This document shows positions 29,060 through 43,201 of a stretch of 64,000 bases of DNA, one piece after another. Numbering within the stretch: position 1 is the first letter of the stretch; every line of letters begins with the position of its first letter. The stretch is from Albula goreensis (Eukaryota > Chordata > Actinopteri > Albuliformes > Albulidae). The notes beneath the pieces are model-generated. The model saw only the letters and a program-made list of their open reading frames with translations. It had not been told where the DNA came from and made no database searches. The position numbers and the translations under genes are program-made. The DNA lies in NCBI GenBank assembly GCA_022829145.1, contig CM040761.1:13450245-13514244 (forward strand), in the 5' to 3' direction.

Positions 29060-29500
29060 ATGTTTATTACTGACCACAGGGTCTTTCCTGAGACCTCCAC
29101 CAGGGGCGGAGGAGGGTGGGGACAGGGGGCATGCAGGGGGCGTGAGCAGGCGTGGGGTAAGCCCTGAGGTAGGCTGGAAGAGAGCGTGCGGATGGGAGGA
29201 GTGGAGAGGAGCGGCCTGGCGTGTTTAGTATTCATGGCGGTAGTGAGCGTAGATGCAGAGCATGAGTCATCTCCATCAGTCACCGGCGGCCTCAAGACGC
29301 AGAGCGAAGCGCGAATAAATCGCCGTGCTTCCCAGGACCGTCACGACCGCGTCTGGTCCCATGAATATTTAGATCCAAGCCAAAAAGGAGGATTTTGTTA
29401 TGACCCTGCAGCTGACATGCAAGGTGATGAGATCATAAATAGAGAACTGCAGCAGGTATCGCAGGAAAGCAAATACTGCCATTGTAAACAGTGACCTTCA
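29060..29500. promoter_or_regulatory. Candidate CpG-rich regulatory block
   Basis: The left part (29103-29129) has G runs fitting a G-quadruplex. The part at 29282-29360 is dense in CpG, unlike its AT-rich surroundings. From about 29360 to 29490 the sequence is complex and non-repetitive, with AT-rich homeodomain-like cores (ATGAATATTTAG, ATCATAAAT). No start codon context, splice pattern or family match supports a gene. It may be an enhancer, or the promoter of an unrecognised non-coding transcript. Confidence 0.3.
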
Positions 29501-31916
29501 AGGAGGATAGCGATGGCAGTGACAAATGACTGAAAGCTCAAATGCAGTTGGTTTCGCTACAAAGCATCCTTGTTAAAAAGCTCAGAGCCGGGGCAGATGA
29601 CTCTGTCTTATTTGATGTTAAGCCAAATGATGCCCTTAACTGACCTTGAGGACCAGCTCCTCTCTGGAAATCATTTGATAACAGCTATTGACGTGATATG
29701 CAGAATTCCAAATAGTAATCCTTATTTACTAACGGCCATTTTGACTTCAAGCATGACAGTTCTCAGTTTTGTCAGATAGACCTTTAGTGTGGGCACATTT
29801 TTGGACCCCCATGCAGTTAGCAGCGGCAAAGGCCTATTAGGTATGAGGTGTTCATGATGCAAAAAGGTGTCTCATTCTTTACTCTGCATCCCCATGCCTA
29901 GCAGTGCTCAACTCAGGTGGCATAGGGTAATGACCAAGACATCGGTCCACTTAATCACGTTTCACCACCAGAGACACTTTAACGAGCCTGCATGTTTTTG
30001 GAAGCAGAATGGAGCCCTAATGTCTGAATTTTGAAACCAAGGAAGGGACGCGGGACTGATTAATTAGAGTGGTGATTTGCCTATATTTTTCAAGTCCGCT
30101 GTGCAGAAAATAAATCGGCTGCCATCTCTCAGCATGGTCCATTGTGGGTATTGGCGGTAATTTCCGCTGCTGAGAGAAAAGCATGCATTACAGATAAATT
30201 GAGAGTGCGTATGCTCTTTTTGGCTCCCGCAGAGGGGGAATTAAAAGAGGTTTTGCTTGCTGTTGCATTTAATTTGGGATCCAGAGAGCACAAAGCAGAC
30301 CATGTGTTCAATACATGTTGATTCAAACTCATGGTCAAGGTCACAAAATAAGTGCCAAAATGTCAAAAGCAATCAGTTGCCTGACTGGCATAGGAGGTGC
30401 CTACATCCCCAGATAGCAGAGGCGCTCTTCTGGTATTGTCACTGTGAGCCTGAATGTCCTGCTGCCATTTGGAAAATTTTCAAATTACTGGCAATTAGCA
30501 AAACATCATTCAAATCCCAGGCATAACTTGGACAACATGAACATTTGTTTTCAATCAATATACATCTCATCTCAATGTCAAAGTTACAGCATGTCATTGA
30601 GCAAAAATACATTGTCTATGAGCATTTAAACAAATTTAATTTAAAATGACAAAAACACTATTTAATCCTAAAAACTCTACTCCTCTTCTACAAAACAATG
30701 TCATCTGAAACACCTGTAAACTGTCTGTGACATACTCCCATTATAGATTCTTAAAAACATATCTAAAATGTAAATGATATGGTTAGTTGCCATTACCTTT
30801 TGCATCTAATGCAGTATGCATGATGAAACAAAGAGATAATGGGGGAAATCCTTTTACAAAGATTATTTACAGTAACCTGATTACAGTGGAAAGAAGGAGA
30901 TGATCTGTGTAATCTGATTTAAAGCATCCATTACTTTACTCTTCAGGATCTGACCAACCTTTTGCATGGTTTACTGATGACACAAAAATCACATAAGAAA
31001 TAAAATGAAAAAACAGCATTCATTTTACTTCCTTTTTAATTGCATATTGACTGACCGATGACCATACTTCTTATTTACAGTTCCTTCATCTGCAGTAGGA
31101 CCAATAGGGTATGCATGTTTGTTCCAAAACCTGGACAAAATATGTCTTAAGAAGGGAATAGGGCTTGGGGGAAAAAATTTAGATTTTGGTTCCTTTTTTG
31201 GACATGAAGTTTATAACAATGCCTAGATCAGAGTCTTTTTTGCCATGCAAATCCAAACACTAAAAAATCAAAGCTCATCATTACTGCCATCTTTATAGAC
31301 ATCATGATGAAAAACCAAAACATTAGAAAACAAACATCTGGTACCAATAAAAAGGAACCACACTGAAAATGTGCTTCATCATCACAGTAACTAAAGTTAG
31401 TGGCTGAGCTGAGAGAGAACTCATTAATGTTGACTATAATGGGCCTCATTCACCCCACAACTGCCTGTCCACAGAAACCAGGCAGACAAAGCCAGTCTCT
31501 GCAAAGCACTGGTTAGATACCATTCTGAAGAGTGTTTTGTATTTGTTGTTACAGTTAAAATGACCGTTTTGTAATAACATGGAACATAGCAAAGTCAGTT
31601 ATCAACATATTCACACATAATATTACAACTATCTCATTCTTAAAATGTGCACTTCAAGCAGGAAGTGATGGTTACATAACTGGACCTGTAACATGAATGT
31701 TTAAGGTAGGGAGAAAAAAAAACTGACAATTGACAAGAAGTAATTATCTCTGAATATGTACCATCATGATATTACATAAAAAAACCTCAATACACAGAAG
31801 TTTTTCTGAAAGTTTTCTGACAGTGCTTCAAGGAAAGCCTTCTTTCACCTTGCTTTTATTGGAGCAATGTCCTTGGGAAAGAGCATAGTGCTAATCTGCC
31901 TTGCTTTCATTCTACA

Positions 31917-31930
31917 CTGCCACCTTGTGG
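31917..31930 (-). promoter_or_regulatory. CTCF-like motif
   Basis: On the minus strand this reads CCACAAGGTGGCAG, which fits 13 of 14 positions of the CTCF core CCASYAGRKGGCRS. Confidence 0.4.
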
Positions 31931-32337
31931 TTGGAAGGCCAAATAATCAGAGAGGTCGCTTTTTCTTGCCCTTGAGGAGCCATGGCTGGTACAGAATACT
32001 GATTTCAAAGGGACTTCATGACAGATAAATGTTGACAGATGTTTATATGGGTGTGTGGGCATATTAGTTTACACATATGCTGAGTAATGTGGTAGAAGAT
32101 AACCTCAACAGAAACAGATGTACTCGGTCTAAATGGTGATCTTGACATGGCTCTTTCACATATATCTCTCCCACTGCTAATTGACATAGGGATACAACTT
32201 GCCTTTAACTTAATGAGGGATGGAAATGCAATTCAGATTCAAATCATGAAAGTAGAAGAAAGCACAGTATCTGCACAGATTTCACCTCAGGAGAAGAAAC
32301 ACAGCAGCCTATCTTCAACACAGTAACCAAATCAATG

Positions 32338-32351
32338 CTGACATCTAGTGG
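32338..32351 (-). promoter_or_regulatory. CTCF-like motif
   Basis: On the minus strand this reads CCACTAGATGTCAG, which fits 13 of 14 positions of the CTCF core. It has the same orientation as the motif about 420 bp to its left. Confidence 0.35.
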
Positions 32352-35300
32352 CAGAGTGAGTATCTGCAGTTTCTAGTCAATTGAAATGCACAATACAATG
32401 AATACAGTAAATTCAAATATTTTTCACCATCTTAAGTAAAACACACATATTTTTATTATCAGATTAAAATATATACAACATTTCTACTCAGGACTAGTCT
32501 ATTTAAATTACTTCTGATCTAAGTAACATTAAGGTAAAATGGCAACCCAAAGGTTAACTGGTACAGACTTTCTGATGTCATTACCAGTAGTAACACATTG
32601 CTGCTGCTGTTATGGAAGCAGATGCAAACATGCCAAGCATATGTTATGATAATGTAAAAATATCTATCACACAGCTGGGCCTGACATCTGGACCAGCAGC
32701 CCAGATGCTCATAGGGTGTGCAGCTGACCAAATGGACGGCCCGCTGTGGAGGTGTGCAGGGTCATCATAAAAATATGACCTCATATCTTGCCTCACATGC
32801 AGATACGTGTGTTCAGGCTTGAGAGCAGGGACGGATTGTGCTGTACATGGGAAATGTGTATTATTTAATGGGAAACATTGCTCTGGGCAGATTCATTAGC
32901 AGAAAGAAGAGCTGTAAACTTGCATGGTTTTGTGAGTCAGAGGGTGGATCTGGCAGGTACCTCTGTTGGCTGAGCCCACTCTCCCTCCTCCTGTACTGTT
33001 TGAGTGACCTAACTGCACACCCCGCTGTCACAAGCATCTGCTCTGGCCACAGATGCCCTTAGCATAGCATCTAACTCAATCTCCTACATCCCGGGACATT
33101 GACCAACCTGCAATTTGGTCATCTTTTCCTCCTTGTAAAATATGCCATGGGCAAATGGTATTACATGAGCCCCAAAATTGGGTGGGGCAACTTTTAGCAT
33201 TCAGTGACTTGAGTTTTTGAACCAATTACAAAGTTACAGAAGGTGTTGCTCTCTATGGGAAAACATGATGGGTGAAAATCTGCATGTCAGTTATAGAAAA
33301 ACGATATCTCTGCCAATTGTGTATTTCAAAACACCTCATTTGCCCTTTGCTATGGAGAAAAGTCCATGAAATTACTCAGATAATGACTTTCCCTGTTTTG
33401 TTTCTTGTCACAAATTAACTAGAGGAGGCAAATTTTACATTCAGTAAATCAAGTCACAAGCACTACACCCAAACACATCTTAAATTCTTATGAGTTTTGG
33501 CAGAGTGAATTAAGTGAAATGAGCTTGACAATTAGGAGGGCAGAACTGGGGGGTCAAGTAACTTAATCAGACAGCAGTTGCTTGCATTGGGAGGCTGACA
33601 AGTGTTAAGGAGTTGACATTTGTAGAATGGAAACCAAGAAACTCACACACTCCTAGGAATGGGGACCATTCAATTACTGCTGAAGCCTGAACATCCATTC
33701 AAACATTCCTTCTCATACTAGTCTGATAAGTTCAGATCAGATAGGGTCAGTGTAAGCATTCATGAACCTGAAGAAAAATTGCGACAGTCACATGTCTTTG
33801 ATCTTTTATTAGAACTCAACAAAGAGATGATTTCTGAACAAAAATTATGTACAAGGTTACATTTCAAGTAAGTTTCTGTATGGCTCACTAACTTTGGTGC
33901 AATAAAATCCACTAGTATTGATAACAAGTAGTATAAATTTTATTTATAAAGAAAAAGAACAAAAAAAAACATCAAATCCATACTACTTTCATCACGTATA
34001 CACAAGCGTCTGGGAGACTAAGGACAATGGATTCCACAACTGTTCCCACGGGAATGTTAAAGCATACAATCTTTTACAGCATAAGTAAGCGGACATGCGC
34101 TTGATTATTTTTTTGCATTTCACGTCAGACACAAAAAACCATTTCTCTTACAAAAACACAAATCTCCGAAGTCATGATTTACTACATTATTACCTTCTCT
34201 TACCATGTCTGGACACGGCTCCCTTCGTTTTCCCATTTTCATCTCAGCCCAGTTACATTCATTCTAAACTGGATATGATGATCAGTGCTTGAATTGCATA
34301 TAGTCAAGTGCCAATATTCCGTTACCATATAGAGTATCAAACAGCATTAACTAATGACAGTATCTATATTGGATTTATTGTAGTTTGCACTGAGCTCTGG
34401 TGGAAAAGTGCAGTTCACTGGTAAGAAGATGTGTTTTATTGATGCCCTTGTTACTATAATAAGTTCAGACATGTTTGCCTTTCTCTGCTACCATTGGTTG
34501 TGCTCCTGTTCCTTCACTCATCCATAGGGGGCATCATTATCATGTCTGTCCAGGAAATAAATATGCAAATGAATGATCTTAAAATGCTGTGAACCAATAT
34601 TGGAGCTTAGAGTAAAATGTTGTCGAGGTTATGTGATATGCAACTGTGAACTTCAAACCGACTGTAAAAAAAAAAATAACGAAACCATCCTATGAGATTA
34701 ACAGTCACTACATTATGTGCTGCTGAAGAAGGCCAGCAGATCATGCTGTAATGTTTTTTTATGGGTGTGATCAACTATGAACAATGACAGATATGACCAT
34801 GGCTCTGATATCATGCTCTGCCTCTCACCGCAGAGGGAGCGAGATTGAAGATGGAACAGCTTTATTCACATGTCCAGCAGCAGATCCCTCTGATAACAGC
34901 AGGGGGAGGAAGTGAAGACAATGTGACAGCCTCTGTTTACCATCAAGCGCGCATTAAGCATACATTCGATTGCATTTACTCTAAAATCTTGATGCTGCAG
35001 AATGAAACACCGGATAGAATACAGGCTTGGTAGGTTACTCTATCTAATGCTGATGCTAGTGTATTTGATATTTATTAGGTAAATGGTACTGTGTTCCTGT
35101 CAAATATTGTGTTGCCTTTGTAAAATACGGCATGCAGCACTGATACCAATACCATCCAAATTACCCACACACACACCACTACCATTTACATGTTCAGCCT
35201 CAAAGCCCAAGTCTCACCAAGTAAACCATGTAGCACATGAATTTAACCTCATGTATCTTGAAACAGAATATGACATATGTTTTAATGTATAAGCAGTTAT

Positions 35301-36099
35301 GTAGTGCATTCACTGGAACATGTTCCAGTCTAGAAACACTTGTAACACGAAACAGCTCTGATGTGACCTGTAAGACCACAAGGACGTGCAGCAGGTGGCA
35401 ACAGATACTGACCTACTGATTACGTATCAATAATTCCTTAAGCTAACATATAATAAAAGTCACTTCAGTTTCCTTGTCTGGATACGTCCAAGCTGATCGA
35501 AACAGCATTAGGACAAACTGGTGTATCCAAGGATTGATGCCTCAACTGAATTAAAACAGCATTTAACCAAACTGAGCTGCATCTTTTGCGGATTGGCATC
35601 AGCACTCAAATACATCAGTCCTTTGTCTTACCCCTGGAAGCCTGGATGTACCCCTTCACACACAAAAGGGGTTATGGGATGATGTAGAACAGTGCCTAGT
35701 CTAAGAGAGGTTAAACTCTGAACATGTTAAGATCACTTACATCATGTATACATTTTATATATTTAAGTGGACTTATTTAAATGATATTCTTGCCAAATTT
35801 TGAGACTTTGTCTTTTAGTTAGTTTCTCCACACAAGGGTACTGTAGGAGCATACAGTACACACATAAAAAACAAACCATTTCAGTGCTTTGTGCTAAACC
35901 TTCACTTCACCAATGCAACACATTTACAATTATGTAAGTGGATGGAAGCCAGATGACGCCACTCTCTGAAAGTGGATCGTAAAAGAAAACCAGGATAAAT
36001 AAATAGAATGTGCTGCTGGTATGTTTGAGAGACGACAACTGCACACACCTGCAGAACTCTTTCTGAGACTTCAATTCCCAGGAGCCCCTGTGATGGCCT

Positions 36100-40076
<3,977 letters not shown>

Positions 40077-40756
40077 TGAACGGAACTTGGATGGTGGGTG
40101 AGAGAATGGTGCTGTGATGGAGCGAGGGGGAGCTTGCACATCCAAGGGTGATGGTTAGCCCTCTGTGCTGAGAGCTATCCGAGACAGGGATGAGAAGAGA
40201 TTGACTTCTGAACAAATGGCATTAAGAGTTTATGGCAAAAATATATGTTGATATATAGATGTTAATATACGATCAAAGTCAAGACAATCCACATTTTACA
40301 TAGACCTACATTTACAAGAGAAATATTTAAAAGGGACGACATACACGCACTGTACACGTAACCTAAACTGCCAGTTCACAATCCCTTCCACAAACCTTTG
40401 TAATCAGCATTAAATAACTGCTACTATAATTCAACTTGATGCAATTTGTATTACAATACACATTTGGGTGTGTATTGTCACTTTCGTTGGAAAACTGATT
40501 TTTGACGGGTTGGAGCTTCTCCAAAGTGAAGGTACCTACATATTCGGGTTCGATTTAATGACAATTAAATCCTGCCAAAACTGATTGGGTTGACTTAATG
40601 CACATATGCTCAAACAAGTCGTGTAATTAATAATAAAATGCAGCTCAAATAAAATTAAATGTCATCTACCAGCTCTTGATTAACGGAATTGTTGCTTTTC
40701 TATACATGATTAGCAAGGCAGCTAGAATCTTATGTAGGTGGGTAAAAAGAAAATCG

Positions 40757-40905
40757 CGAGTAGTGATATTTGTTATCACACTACGAGATTGTACCGTAGT
40801 GTTGTCTTTGCTAGCTTGCTGGTGTACCACGATACTACCCTCCGATGTGATTATATCACATCGTTGTCACCCTTACCTTAGCTTAGCAGGTAGCAAGCTA
40901 GCAAA
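40757..40905. repeat. Nested small inverted repeats
   Basis: Several hairpins are packed into 150 bp. CGATGTGA/TCACATCG (40843-40863, loop TTATA) lies inside a wider pair TTTGCTAGCTTGCT/AGCAAGCTAGCAAA (40807-40820 and 40892-40905). To the left, CACTACG/CGTAGTG (40779-40801) and an imperfect pair at 40757-40785 form more hairpins. This may be a decayed fold-back element in the bivm upstream region. Confidence 0.6.
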
Positions 40906-42181
40906 ACAGTTAGCCACAGTGAAGCTACCTAGGTAAATAGCTACCTTGGTGGCTTTTTCGCGTGTTAATAACAACACTTAAATAGTGAAATTACATCTGT
41001 ACTGTAAGGCCATAACACCTCTGTCAACTTGTCCAGAAACTATCGTGTCACGAGTGAATTTTGGAAACCGCTTTGAGCGAATTATTACAGGTGACACGTT
41101 CCGTGCTGTCTTTCAGCCACAGCAGCGAATACATGTCTGATTCCAGAGATACAGCATGCTCCTTCTTTTACCAATGATCTAATGCACAACATTAACAATA
41201 ATGAAAGGGTGGTAACGTCAATACACACAGTAAACTACATACCTTTGCGGTACTGCAGTAGGGTGTAAGCATGCACGGGCATACAATACTCAGTCAAACA
41301 GCCCTTTAGAACTTACAAACATTGTCTTCCGCTCTAAAGCGTCATGGGGTTGTACCATTATTCAAAACTAGGGGATCCTTGTCAGTAACGATAAGAAAAA
41401 AACAGCACGACCTACTAAGATCTAACATACACAAAAATACAAAGTTCCCTAAAGAATATGAGTACTTATTGAATAATCTTCTCCATAATATTCTGCAGAC
41501 AAAGAAAGCTTTATCAATCGATTTTGGTACAGGCAGGGTCTAGAGCAAATGGGTGGGAACACACAGTGCCAGTTTGAACTTGCAAAAGCACTGTATACAG
41601 TAGCCAGGTTCAAGGATGTACTCGATGTGCGGGATATTTTAATTTGACTGTTATTGACATTGCGTGCGAAAGCATTTTTCTTGAAATTTTTACAGGTTAC
41701 TTATCTACCTTAAAGACATTCTGACCATGTTTTGTTTTCGAATTCACAGGAATGTAGGCTTCACCCACGTGTTTGTTGTGCATTGAATTCGTATGTATGT
41801 AGAATATTTCTGTCACCCCATTGCCAAAGAAAACATGGTATACCTGTTTTTTTTTTTTTTAAATATATATTTATACACACATAGTCACAAGTCACAGTTT
41901 AGTATGACAGTAACTGGAGGATTGAGGTCATGGTGTCTGATTATCCTACCAGCAGATAGAGGCGAGCTTCCTGCACCCAAAGGGACATTCAGGATAATTT
42001 TTTTCCCCAAGGCGTTTTGATCGACTCATTGTAGATGACAAACATGCTGATCTTAGTTGAACCGTAAACAGTCAAACCATACACCACGTGTCCAAAATAG
42101 ACTTTTGCCAACATTATACACTTTCAATACTCTTTAATACCAGTTAAAAATGATACAAAGACAAAGTCAGTGGAAAACCTC

Positions 42182-42187
42182 TTTATT
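42182..42187 (-). terminator. tmem131: Candidate poly(A) signal of tmem131
   Basis: AATAAA on the minus strand, about 730 nt after the tmem131 stop. It would give a 3' UTR of moderate length. Confidence 0.4.
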
Positions 42188-42758
42188 TTTTACTTTGAGC
42201 AGGATCTGGCTTTTAAAATGAAAAATACATCAAATACCATGACGCTTTGGGACTTGGCCTTAAGTGTTTCAGTTTTGATTTGTTTAAAAATTTTGACGCT
42301 AAAGGTCACAGAGCTTTAGGGTCACAATGACCCTAACACAGAGGCTAGGAATGAGCGGATACAGATCCCCAATATTCCCTGTATAAACAATTCAAGTTTG
42401 TCCATTTACAGCTTTCTACTTGACCGACACACGCCATAATGTTTATGAAACTGTTAAACCAAGATTCTCTCTGAAAAATTACTGAACTTTACACAAAGTG
42501 CTTGTTTAACAAGGGTAATACTGTACCATACAATACCAAAACAATGCAGTATTACTTAAAAGGGGAAACTTTAAAATAAGAGTAAAACATCCCTATAAGG
42601 GCAATTTAGGTCCTTATTATTATCAAGTTATTCCTTGTTTGAAACTGGGGCAATTTTAACTGCTTTTAAAAACAATTTAACACAGTGAAAAGCAGCATTG
42701 CATTATTTCTGTGTTCTTGTTGAGTACAGTCTGTGTTGAATGTTTGGTTTGGGCCTAA

Positions 42759-42764
42759 TTTATT
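42759..42764 (-). terminator. tmem131: Alternative poly(A) signal of tmem131
   Basis: AATAAA on the minus strand, about 150 nt after the stop and just after a long T run on that strand (42765-42783). It could give a short 3' UTR. Confidence 0.35.
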
Positions 42765-42913
42765 AAAAAAAAAAAAAAAAAAACTCTTGATTGAGTACTA
42801 GTGGCTTGCATGAAGAATTAATAAAAATGATTTGTTTCAGCATAAAAAATTCTGGTTTAAAAACAAGAAAAGGTCCATGGCGTACGATTCTCATTCAGAA
42901 CAGAAAACATTTC

Positions 42914-43201
42914 TCATTGGTTGTTGTTTTTAGAGGGGTTGGGCCAAGGCTCAGAGCTCCTCCTGCTCAAGGTAGGGCGCCACATGTTCCAGGGATCATA
43001 GGTATGGCCAATCTCTGCAGGGGCGATGGCAGGTGGGGGTGGCGCAGGACAGCTGGTGTCAGAGCCACCAATCAGGTCAGCAAGAGGTGTGGTGGTGGGC
43101 GGAGTGAGGGAGTGTAGACCACTGTCCATGCTGGTGGACCAGATGGAGCTGCTGAATGGAGTGGGAGCTGACCAGAGGCTGCTACCATTGCCAAGGATTG
43201 A
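42914..43201 (-). CDS. tmem131: tmem131 in-window exon 37 (last), with stop
   Basis: 288 nt including the stop at 42914-42916. It encodes SILGNGSSLWSAPTPFSSSI and DPWNMWRPTLSRRSSEPW, matching the human ending NPWRIWSPTIGRRSSDPW. It is in frame only if the base missing in exon 36 is restored. Confidence 0.92.
   Translation of the reverse strand, partial: SILGNGSSLWSAPTPFSSSIWSTSMDSGLHSLTPPTTTPLADLIGGSDTSCPAPPPPAIAPAEIGHTYDPWNMWRPTLSRRSSEPWPNPSKNNNQ

Larger units (their letters stand above)
25245..36099. other. Gene-poor non-coding DNA downstream of bivm
   Basis: No supported exon. In mammals ERCC5 lies directly downstream of BIVM, but no ERCC5-like peptide is seen here. The stretch holds an AAT run (26801-26829), a GT/GC alternating tract (27261-27346), a GT microsatellite (28737-28762), complex CpG-containing blocks at 27.5-28.1 and 29.1-29.5 kb, and two CTCF-like motifs near 31.9 and 32.3 kb. 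The bivm 3' UTR must lie in its right end; variant poly(A) signals on the minus strand are possible at 35754-35759 (TATAAA) and 35071-35076 (AATAAA). Confidence 0.55.
40077..42913. other. Gap between the tmem131 and bivm coding regions
   Basis: This 2.8-kb interval must hold the bivm 5' UTR and promoter on its left and the tmem131 3' UTR on its right. No CpG island or TATA box stands out. A plausible 5' UTR splice acceptor (CTCAGCACAG) lies near 40163-40170 on the minus strand. Inverted repeats occupy 40757-40905. Confidence 0.6.

Noticed and set aside
1..36099. ERCC5 or another gene downstream of bivm
   Set aside because: ERCC5 was expected from mammalian gene order, but none of its conserved N-terminal or nuclease peptides appear in any frame.
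40077..40145. Longer bivm N-terminus beginning upstream of MPNAAES
   Set aside because: The upstream frame is open, but its first codon is TTG, not ATG. The ATG at 40076 matches the start of the human protein.
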